NCBI RefSeq assembly: GCF_003111685.1
Contig: NZ_CP022190.1
Coordinates: forward strand, 1,078,001-1,142,000
From: Alloyangia pacifica
GTDB lineage: Bacteria > Pseudomonadota > Alphaproteobacteria > Rhodobacterales > Rhodobacteraceae
Reading direction: 5' to 3'
Length of the DNA stretch: 64,000 nucleotides
Part shown: one piece after another, positions 26,022 to 34,954 of the stretch
Layout: the number at the start of each line of letters is the position of its first letter
How positions within the stretch are numbered: the stretch's first letter is position 1
Position numbers and translations under genes: made by a program
Notes under the pieces: model-generated
Databases searched by the model: none
Told to the model about the DNA's origin: nothing
The model's input: the letters and a program-made list of their open reading frames with translations, nothing else

Positions 26022-27527
26022 ATGACGATCCTAGCCGCCGATGTTGTCATCGTGGGCAGTGGCCCGACCGGGTCCACCTATGCGCGGATCATCCGCCGCG
26101 ACTGGCCCGAGGCGCGCATCCTCATGGTCGAAGCCGGCCCCAAGGCGACGCCCGAGATCGGCAGACATCTCGACAACCTGCCCGATGCCGCCCGCACCGA
26201 GGCGCAGCTTCTGGCGCAGGGTCCGAAACGCGGCGAGAGCTATGCGCCGATCACCCGTGACGAATGGGAGGCCCGCAAGGCCGGCAAGCATGATGCCTCG
26301 CTGCTGCGCCGCCCAGGCCTCTTCTTCGCCAATACCGACACGCCGGACGAGAGAGCCTTTGCCGGCTTTGCCGCCGCGTCGGTCGGCGGCATGGGGGTGC
26401 AATGGACGTCGGGCTGCCCGCATCCCTCGAAGTCCGAGCGCGTGCCGTTTATCGACGCTGCCGAGATGGAGGCCGCGCTACAGCTGGCCGACGCGTTGCT
26501 GGGCGCGAACAAGCATCCGTTCCCCGGGTGCAAGGGTTCCGAGGAAATGCGCCGCCGGCTCGGCGAGGTCTTCAACCCCGGTCGCCCCAAGGACCGCAAG
26601 GTGCAGCCCATGCCGCTGGCCTACACGGTCACCGAAGAAGGCGTCATAACCCATGGCACCGACCACATCCTCGGCGAGATGGTGACCGAGCCCGAGGAGA
26701 TGTTCCGCATCCTGCCCGAGACCGCCTGCCGCCGGGTGCTGCATGAAAATGGCGTCGCCACCGGTGTCGAGCTGGTCAGCATGGCCAACGGCGAGAGCTG
26801 GAAGGTCGAGGCGGGCACCGTGGTTGTCGCGGCGGATTCGCTGCACGGGCCGCAGCTGCTCTACGGATCGGGCATTCGCCCCGAGGCGCTGGGGCGCGGC
26901 ATCAACGACCACTATCTGATCAACCGCTTCTTCATCACCGACATCGAGGGCCCGCTCACCTCGATGTCCTGGATCCCGCGCGTCGACACCGAGGATTTCC
27001 CCTTCTCGGTCACGATTCACGGCAACGATCCGGCGAAATTCCCATTCCCCGAAGAGATCGAGGGCACGCTGGTCGGCATGGGGCTCTTTGTCGCCGCCGA
27101 CCCCCGGCCCGAGAACCGGATCGTCTTCGACGAGGACAATCTCGACTGGAAGGGGCTGCCGAGCTTCTCGATTCACGCCCCGGTCAACGAGGTCGACCAG
27201 GAACGCATCGAGATGGGCAAGGCGATGGCCGAGAAGATCGCCACCACGCTCGGCACCTTGCTCGACGGCTTTGCGACGGTCCGCATCCCCACCGGCAACT
27301 CGCTCCACTACCAGGGCACGATGCGCATGGGCGAGAGCGACGACGGCACCAGCGTCTGCGACCGCTACAGCCGTGTCTGGGGCTTCGAGAACCTCTACGT
27401 CGCGGGCAATGGCATCATCCCCACGGTGACCGCGACCAACCCGACGCCCTTCATCGTGGCGCTGGCCAGCATGGGCGCACAGAAGATCGCCGAGACGCGC
27501 CGCGCGGTGGCCAAAGCCGACGCCTGA
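26022..27527 (+). CDS. GMC family FAD-dependent oxidoreductase (pyranose/glycoside oxidase type)
   Basis: 501 residues. The FAD-binding motif is IVGSGPTGSTYA (about 10-21), with ADSLHGPQLLYGSG in the middle. The C-terminal active-site segments are HYQGTMRMG (His) and NGIIPTVTATNPTPFIVALA (Asn). This His/Asn arrangement is that of pyranose oxidases and FAD-dependent C-glycoside 3-oxidases. There is no signal peptide and no small or cytochrome partner gene, so it appears cytoplasmic and single-subunit. Start ATG 26022 behind GGAGG. Followed after 47 bp by a Gfo/Idh/MocA gene. Likely oxidises a ring hydroxyl of the imported glycoside. Confidence 0.87.
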   Translation: MTILAADVVIVGSGPTGSTYARIIRRDWPEARILMVEAGPKATPEIGRHLDNLPDAARTEAQLLAQGPKRGESYAPITRDEWEARKAGKHDASLLRRPGLFFANTDTPDERAFAGFAAASVGGMGVQWTSGCPHPSKSERVPFIDAAEMEAALQLADALLGANKHPFPGCKGSEEMRRRLGEVFNPGRPKDRKVQPMPLAYTVTEEGVITHGTDHILGEMVTEPEEMFRILPETACRRVLHENGVATGVELVSMANGESWKVEAGTVVVAADSLHGPQLLYGSGIRPEALGRGINDHYLINRFFITDIEGPLTSMSWIPRVDTEDFPFSVTIHGNDPAKFPFPEEIEGTLVGMGLFVAADPRPENRIVFDEDNLDWKGLPSFSIHAPVNEVDQERIEMGKAMAEKIATTLGTLLDGFATVRIPTGNSLHYQGTMRMGESDDGTSVCDRYSRVWGFENLYVAGNGIIPTVTATNPTPFIVALASMGAQKIAETRRAVAKADA

Positions 27528-27574
27528 CCTCGCCTCACCGCCCTGACGCACAGCAAGAAAGACGACAGCCGCCG

Positions 27575-28642
27575 ATGACCGACCCCGCCAGCAAGAAACT
27601 CTCTGTCATGGTCGTAGGCCTTGGCCAGATGGGCCAGAGCCACGCCCTCGCCTACCACGCCCACCCCGGCTTCGAGATCGTCGGCCTGGTGAACCGCTCA
27701 ACACGCGACCTGCCCGACACGCTTGCTGGCTACCCGCTGCACCATGACTTCGCTGTGGCGCTGAGCGAGCTGCAGCCCGACGTGGTCTCGATCGCCACCC
27801 ATACCGACACCCACGCCGATTACGCCGTCGCGGCGCTGGAAGCGGGCGCGCATGTCTTCGTGGAAAAGCCGCTCGCCGCCAATGTCGCAGATGCCGAGCG
27901 GGTGGTCGCAGCCGCCAAGGCGCACGGTCGCAAGCTGGTCGTCGGCTACATCCTGCGTCACCACCCCTCGTGGATGCGGCTGATTTCCGAGGCGCGCGAT
28001 CTCGGCGGCCCCTACGCCTTCCGCATGAACCTCAACCAGCAGTCGAGCGGCGCCGCCTGGAAGATCCACCAGGAGATCCTCAAGACCACCTCGCCGATCG
28101 TCGACTGCGGCGTGCATTACGTGGATGTCATGTGCCAGATCACCGACGGCACGCCGGTCGAGGTGCGCGGCATGGGCGTGCCCTTCGCCAAGGGGCTGAA
28201 GGAGGGCATGTACAATTATGGCCAGTTCCAAGTGCTCTTCGACGATGGCAGCGTCGGCTGGTACGAAGCGGGCTGGGGGCCGATGATCTCGGAGACCGCC
28301 TATTTCGTGAAGGACGTCATGTCGCCGAATGGCGCCGTCTCTATCGTCATGGAGGAAAAGACCGGCTCGGCGGACATCAACGCGCACACCCAGACGTCGC
28401 GGCTGCGCGTGCACCACGCCGAGACCGATGAGAACGGCGAACTTCTGCACGAGGACGAATGGCTGAGCATGGAAGGCGAGCCGGATCACCAGGCGCTCTG
28501 CGACCGCGAACAGGACTACCTCTATCGCGCTATCGTGGGCGACGTGGACCTGGCCCGGCACATGAGCGACGCCGTCGCCTCGCTGGGCATCTGCCTCGCG
28601 GCGGACGAGAGCATCCGTACCGGGCAGCCGGTGAAACTCTGA
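27575..28642 (+). CDS. Gfo/Idh/MocA family oxidoreductase (cluster copy 2)
   Basis: 355 residues with the Rossmann motif VVGLGQMGQSH, the EKP motif (FVEKPL, about 96-101), and the catalytic segment IVDCGVHYVDVM (Asp/His). Second gene of the GMC operon and last gene of the cluster. Its sequence is well separated from copy 1 at 10815, so different substrates or opposite directions (oxidation and later reduction of a keto sugar) are plausible. Confidence 0.9.
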   Translation: MTDPASKKLSVMVVGLGQMGQSHALAYHAHPGFEIVGLVNRSTRDLPDTLAGYPLHHDFAVALSELQPDVVSIATHTDTHADYAVAALEAGAHVFVEKPLAANVADAERVVAAAKAHGRKLVVGYILRHHPSWMRLISEARDLGGPYAFRMNLNQQSSGAAWKIHQEILKTTSPIVDCGVHYVDVMCQITDGTPVEVRGMGVPFAKGLKEGMYNYGQFQVLFDDGSVGWYEAGWGPMISETAYFVKDVMSPNGAVSIVMEEKTGSADINAHTQTSRLRVHHAETDENGELLHEDEWLSMEGEPDHQALCDREQDYLYRAIVGDVDLARHMSDAVASLGICLAADESIRTGQPVKL

Positions 28643-28862
28643 GCCGCAGGTACCCGGCGCGCCCGTCACCCTTCCCGCAGCACGGTCGATCGGCCTGCCG
28701 CTGCCCGGCTAGACCAGACCCTCGTGCACTGCGTCCGGGCGAGGCTGACGGAAGAGACCAGCGTGAGTTCGAACGCTTGCTGGCCGAGATCATAGTCCGG
28801 CAGCCGGAGACAGCTGCCGGTCGCCTCGCACTCGATCCTGACCGGCAGATTGTAGTTGGCAA

Positions 28863-29135
28863 AGACTGCAGACAGCCATCACCGAGGTATTCAACGGCGG
28901 CTTGCGCGACGCGCTTCTGAACGAGAAGATATTCGACAGTCTGGACGACCCGCACCGCAGGCTGTCTCTCTGGTGCTACGACGACAATACCGTCAGACCG
29001 CATTCGTCCCTGGCCAACCAGACACCGCAGCAAGCGCGCCGCACGCTTGAGCAATTCGAGGGCTCCGCGACCGGTGCGCGTGCGTCAAACAGGGAGTCCG
29101 AATGCCCAAATCCAACCTGCAGACTTTCGCTATGA
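28863..29135 (+). pseudogene. IS3-family transposase (OrfB) C-terminal fragment
   Basis: Only the last 90 codons are present. They match the end of the DDE integrase core: FNGGLRDALLNE, then YDDNTVRPHSSL and NQTPQQAR, the standard IS3 OrfB tail. No start, no upstream catalytic Asp residues and no OrfA are visible, so the rest has been deleted. The element's presumed right inverted repeat ends about 26 bp downstream. It marks old mobile activity at the edge of the catabolic cluster. Confidence 0.85.
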
Positions 29136-29310
29136 ATGAGGGACCGGCAGTGGGCAGGTCACGTCAGTTCACTGAAATATATTGGGATTTTTTACCCGTC
29201 TTGCCGAGAGCGCAGGGCGGGTGGAAAGAGACGGTGGGCGTTCGGAGACCGATCTCGCGCGGCTGGGCCGTCTCCGAAGGGCGGAGGGTCCCTGCAAACC
29301 CCTTTGGCAC

Positions 29311-29337
29311 ATAAAGAAAAAGGCCCCGCGAGGGACC
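29311..29337 (-). terminator. terminator of tRNA-Ser
   Basis: On the minus strand GGTCCC-TCGC-GGGGCC followed by TTTTTCTTT, 26 bp after the tRNA 3' end. One G-T pair in the stem. Confidence 0.85.
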
Positions 29338-29362
29338 TGTTTTCGGGTTTGCGATGTGCAAG

Positions 29363-29452
29363 TGGCGGAGAGGAAGGGATTCGAACCCTCGAGACGGTTC
29401 CCCGCCTACACACTTTCCAGGCGTGCGCCTTCGACCACTCGGCCACCTCTCC
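29363..29452 (-). tRNA. tRNA-Ser (anticodon GGA)
   Basis: 90 bases including encoded CCA. Acceptor GGAGAGG/CCTCTCC with discriminator G, a D-arm beginning TGGCCGAGTGG, anticodon loop CTGGAAA giving GGA, a long variable arm as expected for class II serine tRNA, and T-loop GTTCGAATC. The 3' end points toward the catabolic cluster. Confidence 0.96.
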
Positions 29453-29561
29453 GCGGACCGCTCTACAGGAAAGTCGCGACCGGGCGCAAGAGCCGGATTC
29501 CCAAAAAATTTGCCCCGGCGCTTGGCCGGGGCATTTCCTTGCGTCAACCGCAACCGCGAGG

Positions 29562-31208
29562 TCACATGTTCGGGTAATTTGGACCGTCTCCGCCCTGTGG
29601 AACCGTCCAGGTGATGTTCTGACTCGGATCCTTGATGTCGCAGGTCTTGCAGTGCACGCAGTTCTGGAAGTTGATCACGAACTCCGTCTTGCCGTCCTTC
29701 TCGACGAACTCATAGACGCCCGCCGGGCAGTAGCGCTGCGAGGGCCCTGCGTATTTCGGCAGGTTGTCGAGCACCGGCACGCGATTGTCCTTGAGCTTCA
29801 GATGCGCCGGCTGGCTCTCCTCGTGGTTGGTGAAGGAGAAGGCAACGTTGGTCAGCCGGTCGAAGCTGAGCTTGCCGTCGGGCTTCGGGTAGTCGATCGG
29901 CTGGTGCCCCGCCGCCATCTCGGTCGAGGCCGCGTCGCTCTTGCCGTGCTTGACCGTGCCGAAAAGCGAGAAGCCGAAGCTGTTGGTCCACATGTCGAGA
30001 CCGCCGAGCGCCAGCGAGCCGAAGAGCCCAGTCTTCGACCAGAGCGGCTTGACGTTGCGCACTTTCCACAGGTCCTTGCCGATGGCCCCTTCGCGCACTT
30101 CGGTCTCATAAGCCGTCAGCTCGTCCGAGGCGCGACCGGCCTGGATCGCCTCAAAAGCCGCCTCTGCCGCCGCCTTGCCCGAGAGCATCGCGTTGTGGTT
30201 GCCCTTGATGCGCGGCACGTTCACGAGGCCGACCGAGCAGCCCAGCAGCGCCACACCCGGTGCCACCATTTTCGGCATCGACTGGTAGCCGCCCTCGGAG
30301 ATCGCCCGCGCGCCATAGGCGACGCGCTTGCCACCCTCGAGCAGCTCGGCCACATGCGGGTGATGCTTGAAACGCTGGAACTCCATGTAGGGATAGAGGT
30401 GCGGGTTCTTGTAGTTCAGGTGCACCACGAAGCCGACATAGACCTGGTTGTTCTCCAGGTGGTAGATGAAGGCCCCGCCCCCGGCATTGCCGCCAAGCGG
30501 CCAGCCCATGGTGTGCTCGACCCGGCCCTCGCTGTGCTTGGCGGGATCAATCTCCCAGATTTCCTTCATCCCGAGGCCGAACTTCTGCGGGCAGTGACCG
30601 TCCGACAGGTTGTACGTCTCGATCACTTCCTTCGACAGCGAGCCGCGCACGCCCTCGGACAGGAAGACGTATTTGCCCAAGAGTTCCATGCCCGGCTCGT
30701 AGCCCGGGCCCGGGGTGCCGTCGGCCTCCTTGCCGAACTCGCCCGCGACCACGCCGCGGATCTCGCCCTTGTCGCCGTAGACCAGCTCCGAGCAGGCCAT
30801 GCCGGGGAAGATCTCGACGCCGAGCGCCTCGGCCTGCTCGGCCATCCAGCGGCAGACGTTGCCCATTGAAACGATGTAGTTGCCCTCGTTCGACATGAAC
30901 TTCGGCATCGGCCAGTGCGGGATCGAGACCTTGCCGGCCTCCCCAAGCAGATAGAACTTGTCTTCCTTGACGGGCACGCTGATCGGCGCGCCCTTCTCCT
31001 TCCAGTCGGGGATCAGCGCGTCGAGACCGCAGGGGTCGAGCACCGCGCCCGACAGGATATGCGCGCCTACTTCGGAGCCCTTCTCGAGCACCACCACGTT
31101 CAGATCCGCGTCGAGCTGCTTCAGCCGGATCGCGGCCGAAAGCCCTGCCGGGCCCGCCCCCACGATCACCACATCGTATTCCATCGACTCGCGCTCGATC
31201 TCGGCCAT
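29562..31208 (-). CDS. electron transfer flavoprotein-ubiquinone oxidoreductase
   Basis: Passes electrons from ETF (fed by acyl-CoA and other dehydrogenases) to ubiquinone at the inner membrane. 548 residues. The FAD site is IVGAGPAGLSAA near the N-terminus and the C-terminal 4Fe-4S cluster uses Cys in YCPAGVYE and NCVHCKTCDI. Start ATG 31208 with GGAGG seven bases upstream; the frame extends further but lacks homology-like features. Divergent from greA. It would serve the acyl-CoA dehydrogenase at 36226. Confidence 0.95.
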   Translation of the reverse strand: MAEIERESMEYDVVIVGAGPAGLSAAIRLKQLDADLNVVVLEKGSEVGAHILSGAVLDPCGLDALIPDWKEKGAPISVPVKEDKFYLLGEAGKVSIPHWPMPKFMSNEGNYIVSMGNVCRWMAEQAEALGVEIFPGMACSELVYGDKGEIRGVVAGEFGKEADGTPGPGYEPGMELLGKYVFLSEGVRGSLSKEVIETYNLSDGHCPQKFGLGMKEIWEIDPAKHSEGRVEHTMGWPLGGNAGGGAFIYHLENNQVYVGFVVHLNYKNPHLYPYMEFQRFKHHPHVAELLEGGKRVAYGARAISEGGYQSMPKMVAPGVALLGCSVGLVNVPRIKGNHNAMLSGKAAAEAAFEAIQAGRASDELTAYETEVREGAIGKDLWKVRNVKPLWSKTGLFGSLALGGLDMWTNSFGFSLFGTVKHGKSDAASTEMAAGHQPIDYPKPDGKLSFDRLTNVAFSFTNHEESQPAHLKLKDNRVPVLDNLPKYAGPSQRYCPAGVYEFVEKDGKTEFVINFQNCVHCKTCDIKDPSQNITWTVPQGGDGPNYPNM

Positions 31209-31501
31209 GCCGGTCCTCCGCTGGCTGTTTGCTGTAATTATCTTGCGCATTGGCGTAGCGCGGCAGCGCAGCACAGGTCAATCGAAACGCGGCATAAAAG
31301 ACGCCTCTCGCGACCTTGGTAAAAGAATAGGGGAGAGCGCGAAGGCCGGACGCGGCGAAACCCCGCGCACCCCGCAAACCACGCGCGCCCTTGCCAAAGC
31401 CGGGTTCAATCCCCACTCTTGCCAGAAACGACCACACATGGTTTTAGACGGCAAACACAAGGGGCCGGGGACAGGCCCCGGGACAGTTGCGGAAAGACCC
31501 A

Positions 31502-31972
31502 ATGGAAAAGATACTCATGACCCGCGCGGGCTTCACCGCGCTCGAGACCGAATTGAAAACGCTCAAGTCCGTGGAGCGTCCGGCCATCATCAAGGCGATC
31601 GCCGAGGCGCGCGAGCATGGCGATCTGTCGGAGAACGCCGAGTACCACTCCGCGCGCGAGAAGCAGAGCTTCATCGAGGGTCGGATCAAGGAGATCGAGG
31701 GCGTCATCTCGCTCGCCGAGGTGATCGATCCGACCAAGCTCTCGGGCTCGGTGAAGTTCGGCGCCACGGTCACCGTCGTGGACGAGGACACCGACGAGGA
31801 GAAGACCTGGCAAATCGTCGGCGAGCACGAGGCCAACATCGAAAAGGGTCTGCTCAACATCAAGTCGCCCATCGCCCGTGCCCTGATAGGCAAGGAAGAA
31901 GGCGACAGCGTCGAGGTGCGCACGCCCGGCGGCGAGAAGAGCTACGAGATCCTCACGATCGCTTACAAGTAA
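31502..31972 (+). CDS. greA: transcription elongation factor GreA
   Basis: 156 residues. N-terminal coiled coil with the acidic tip [15 protein letters not shown] that enters the RNA polymerase secondary channel and triggers transcript cleavage. C-terminal FKBP-like domain ends [10 protein letters not shown]. Start ATG 31502 behind GGAAAGA. The 293-bp gap to the ETF oxidoreductase gene holds both promoters; nothing else is visible there. Confidence 0.95.
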   Translation: MEKILMTRAGFTALETELKTLKSVERPAIIKAIAEAREHGDLSENAEYHSAREKQSFIEGRIKEIEGVISLAEVIDPTKLSGSVKFGATVTVVDEDTDEEKTWQIVGEHEANIEKGLLNIKSPIARALIGKEEGDSVEVRTPGGEKSYEILTIAYK

Positions 31973-32001
31973 CCCACCACAGGTAAGGGTCGCGCCGCAT
32001 C

Positions 32002-33018
32002 ATGGCAGACAGCAACGACAGCCGCTCCGCGCCGCTTGGCATGTATGACCAGGGCGGCAAGCGCCGCTTGGCCGGGATCGAGATCGCCGCGCTGGTGGCC
32101 AGCCTGCTCTGGCTGGTCCTCTCGGGCGGCTACGTCTTTGCGCTCGGCCCGGCGATTCCGGGTGGGCTGGGCTTTGTGCTCGCGGTGATGGTGGTGTTCC
32201 TGCCGGTGGCGATGATCTGCGTGGCGGCGATGACCGCCCGGGCCTCGCGGGTGATGCGCGAAGAGAGCACCCGCCTGCAGACCGCCATCGAGGCGATCCG
32301 CAAATCCTACCTGACGCAGGCGCAGACCGGGCGCAACGATCCCTCGGCCAGCACGCTCGCCCGCAAGCTCGACGAGATCGCCGCGGCGCAACGCAAGATC
32401 GAGACGACACTGGCGATGCTCGGCTCGACCCGCGCTGCGCAGGCGGCCATCCAGCAGGCTCAGTCCCCCGCGACCCTCACCGAAGTCGCCGCCACCGAGG
32501 ACCAGCCCGCCCTCTCGCTCGGCACCCCGGCCGAGGCGCTGGAGCCACCGCTCGCCCATGCCGATTTCATCCGCGCGCTGAATTTCCCTGACACAGCCGA
32601 GGATCTCGAGGGCTTCGCCGCCCTGCGCCGGGCGCTCAAGGACCGCCCCGCGGCGCAGCTGATCCAAGCCTCGCAGGACGTGCTGACGCTGCTGTCGCAG
32701 GACGGCATCTACATGGACGACCTGCGCCCCGATCTGGCCCGTCCCGAAGTCTGGCGCGAGTTCGCCAGGGGCACCCGCGGGCGCGCCGTGGCGGCGCTCG
32801 GCGGCGTGCGCGACCGCGCGTCGCTGGCGCTGAGCTCGGGCCGCATGAAGCAGGACGCGATCTTCCGCGACGCGGCGCATCATTTCCTGCGCCTCTACGA
32901 CCGCGCCTTCGTGCGCTTCGCCGAAACCGCCTCCGACAGCGAGATCGCCGAGCTGTCCAACACCCGCACCGCCCGCGCCTTCATGCTGCTGGGCCGCGTC
33001 GCTGGCGCCTTCGACTGA
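32002..33018 (+). CDS. membrane-anchored protein of unknown function
   Basis: 338 residues. Two transmembrane segments lie near the N-terminus (about 28-50 and 56-78), followed by a helical, Ala/Glu/Arg-rich cytoplasmic part with a likely coiled coil (about 80-150) and a folded C-terminal region (about 185-338). It follows greA by 29 bp and may be co-transcribed. I do not recognise a family with known function. Confidence 0.75.
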   Translation: MADSNDSRSAPLGMYDQGGKRRLAGIEIAALVASLLWLVLSGGYVFALGPAIPGGLGFVLAVMVVFLPVAMICVAAMTARASRVMREESTRLQTAIEAIRKSYLTQAQTGRNDPSASTLARKLDEIAAAQRKIETTLAMLGSTRAAQAAIQQAQSPATLTEVAATEDQPALSLGTPAEALEPPLAHADFIRALNFPDTAEDLEGFAALRRALKDRPAAQLIQASQDVLTLLSQDGIYMDDLRPDLARPEVWREFARGTRGRAVAALGGVRDRASLALSSGRMKQDAIFRDAAHHFLRLYDRAFVRFAETASDSEIAELSNTRTARAFMLLGRVAGAFD

Positions 33019-33213
33019 GACCGTCAACCGTACGCCTCCTAACTTTCTTCTAGGCTCAGGTCTCCCGTGCAGTCCGCCAGAGGCGGACGGCGCGCACTGC
33101 CCTCACCTTCCCCGCGCATCACCGCGCGCCGCGCCCCTTTCCTTTCACACCGCCGATTGCATCTCCCTTGCGCCTTGGCTAGGCCTTGCCGGGCCGAAAG
33201 ACCGGAGTCCCGA

Positions 33214-33915
33214 ATGCCCCTGCCATCCCGAAATTCTGATTACTGGCAAGGTGTTCGCGCCGCGTCGCCGTTCCTGCTGGTGATCGCACCCTTCGGCACG
33301 CTGTTCGGCGTGCTCGCCAACGAGGCGGGGCTGAACATTTTCGAGACACTCACCTTCTCGGTCGTGGTGATCGCCGGCGCGGCACAGTTCGTGTCGCTTC
33401 AGCTCTTGCAGGAGCATGTGCCCGCGCTGATCGTGCTGGCCTCGGCCCTCGCCGTGAACCTGCGCATGGCGATGTACTCGGCCGCCATCACCCTGCATCT
33501 CGGAGGCTTGCCGCTCTGGAAGCGCGCGCTGAGCGCCTATTTCCTGATCGACCAGACCTATGCCGCCTCGGCGCTGAATTTCGAGCGGCACCCCGAGAAG
33601 ACACTGGCGCAGAAATTTGCCTTCTTCATGGGGACGATGACCCCGACCTGCCCGCCTTGGTACGGCTTCACGCTGCTCGGTGCCTGGCTCGGCGAGGCGG
33701 TGCCTGGCGATATCGGTCTCGATTTTGCCCTGCCGATCGCCTTCCTGGCGATGATCGCCCCGGCGCTGCGCTCGGGTGCGCATGTCGTGGCGGCGCTGGT
33801 CGCGACGGTTGGTGCGCTGCTGCTGGCCTGGATGCCCTACAACCTCGGCGTGCTGTGCGCCGCCGCGCTCGGGATGATCGCCGGGGCCGAGACCGAACGG
33901 AGGATGGCACAATGA
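33214..33915 (+). CDS. azlC: AzlC family branched-chain amino acid exporter, large subunit
   Basis: 233 residues with the AzlC pattern: IAPFGTLFGVLANEAG, GAAQFVSLQLL and NLRMAMYSAA, and about seven or eight hydrophobic segments. Forms a two-part exporter with the next gene. Start at ATG 33214 behind GGAG. Its stop overlaps the azlD start by four bases. Confidence 0.9.
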   Translation: MPLPSRNSDYWQGVRAASPFLLVIAPFGTLFGVLANEAGLNIFETLTFSVVVIAGAAQFVSLQLLQEHVPALIVLASALAVNLRMAMYSAAITLHLGGLPLWKRALSAYFLIDQTYAASALNFERHPEKTLAQKFAFFMGTMTPTCPPWYGFTLLGAWLGEAVPGDIGLDFALPIAFLAMIAPALRSGAHVVAALVATVGALLLAWMPYNLGVLCAAALGMIAGAETERRMAQ

Positions 33916-34238
33916 TCGACCGTGGCGATCTCTGGCTGGTGATCATCGGCCTTGGGCTCGGCAGCTTCTGCCTGCGCTTTCTCTTCCTCGGGCTCGTCGG
34001 CGACCGCCCCCTGCCCGATTGGCTGACGCGGCACCTGCGCTACACGGCCGTGGCGATGATGCCCGCGCTGGTCGCACCGCTGGTGGCCTGGCCCGCGGCA
34101 ACCGACGGTCAGACGGATCCGGCGCGGCTGCTCGCGGCTGCGGCGACGCTGGGCATCGGCATGCTGACCAAGAACGTGATCCTGGCGATTCTCAGCGGCG
34201 CGGCGGCGCTGCTGGCGGGCGGCTACCTGATCGGCTGA
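33912..34238 (+). CDS. azlD: AzlD domain-containing protein (small exporter subunit)
   Basis: 108 residues with four hydrophobic segments and the AzlD-type YTAVAMMPALVAPLV and MLTKNVILAI stretches. Overlaps azlC (ATGA). Ends six bases before the converging lipoprotein gene. Confidence 0.88.
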   Translation: MIDRGDLWLVIIGLGLGSFCLRFLFLGLVGDRPLPDWLTRHLRYTAVAMMPALVAPLVAWPAATDGQTDPARLLAAAATLGIGMLTKNVILAILSGAAALLAGGYLIG

Positions 34239-34244
34239 GGCGGT

Positions 34245-34871
34245 TCAGCCCCCGGCGCTTTCCTCGAAGGCGGCGACGGCCAGCGTCTTGTCGTCGGAAT
34301 CCTCTTCGCGCAGCACCTGCTCGGTGACCCCCGGCAGCCGGGCGAACTCCTCGGCAAGGCTGTTCGGGAACCAGCTCCGGCTGATGCCCTCGAATCCCGG
34401 AAGCTGGCTCAGCACGGTCGAGGTCGCCTGGGTGCAGCGGGACTGGCCCACCGGGCCATAGGCTTCGACCGCGCGCAGCGCCTGTTCGGCGACCTCGGGC
34501 GAGACCTCGACGCTCTGGATCCGCACCCGGAAGGATTCCCGCGCATGGGCGCGAGCGTAGAAATCCGCGACCTCGGGGGTGACGCCGTAGAGCACGTCGT
34601 CCACCTCGGGCACGTTGCGCGCCCGCACCGAGCCCGCCGGATCGAAGACCACCCGCTGCGACGGTGCGCTGACCATCAGGCTCGAATGCGCACCGGCGTT
34701 CGAGGTGTTGTTGATCATCGTGTAAAGCGTCAGCGTCGGCGGCCCGTCTGCGGCATAGCGCGCGGCGGCGACCTCCTCGGGGGTGGCATTCGGATACTGG
34801 TTGGACGGCGTTGTGCATCCCGCCAGCGCAAGCGCGGCGAGAGCGGCCAGAACCGTGGCGCGATGCAGCAT
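34245..34871 (-). CDS. lipoprotein of unknown function
   Basis: 208 residues with a type II signal peptide and lipobox LALAGC (Cys19). The mature part contains LTLYTMINNTSNAGAHSSLM and QSRCTQATSTVLSQLPGF. The Asn/His/Cys/Gln pattern (NNTSNAGAHSS, then CTQA) resembles a small papain-like or LRAT-type fold, but I cannot confirm activity. Downstream of, and in the same direction as, the oxidase subunit IV gene. Confidence 0.75.
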   Translation of the reverse strand: MLHRATVLAALAALALAGCTTPSNQYPNATPEEVAAARYAADGPPTLTLYTMINNTSNAGAHSSLMVSAPSQRVVFDPAGSVRARNVPEVDDVLYGVTPEVADFYARAHARESFRVRIQSVEVSPEVAEQALRAVEAYGPVGQSRCTQATSTVLSQLPGFEGISRSWFPNSLAEEFARLPGVTEQVLREEDSDDKTLAVAAFEESAGG

Positions 34872-34937
34872 GAAAGCCGACTTTCTCTTACTCGGCGGGC
34901 GGCTCCTCCGCCGCCCGTCCTTGGCAGAAATCCTCCT

Positions 34938-34953
34938 CCCGCGATCCCGCGGG
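34938..34953 (-). terminator. short hairpin after the oxidase subunit gene
   Basis: CCCGCG-GGAT-CGCGGG on the minus strand, one base after the stop of the 44-residue gene. No T-run follows, so termination is uncertain. A second GC hairpin lies at 34896-34917. Confidence 0.4.
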
Positions 34954-34954
34954 T

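Larger units (their letters stand above)
28643..29362. other. non-coding boundary stretch with IS remnant
   Basis: 720 bp between the catabolic cluster and tRNA-Ser. The left part (28643-28862) shows no protein or RNA I can support. The middle carries an IS3-type transposase tail and the element's right end, near 29161 (on the minus strand TGACCTGCCCACTGCCGG). The right part contains the tRNA terminator. I found no second copy of the tRNA 3' end that would mark an attachment site. Confidence 0.6.

Noticed and set aside
6189-28642. A glycoside hydrolase or MurNAc etherase within the cluster
   Set aside because: Looked for GH3, GH18, GH20, GH84, GH109-like and SIS-domain etherase motifs in all real genes; none found. 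The SIS domain present belongs to the regulator.
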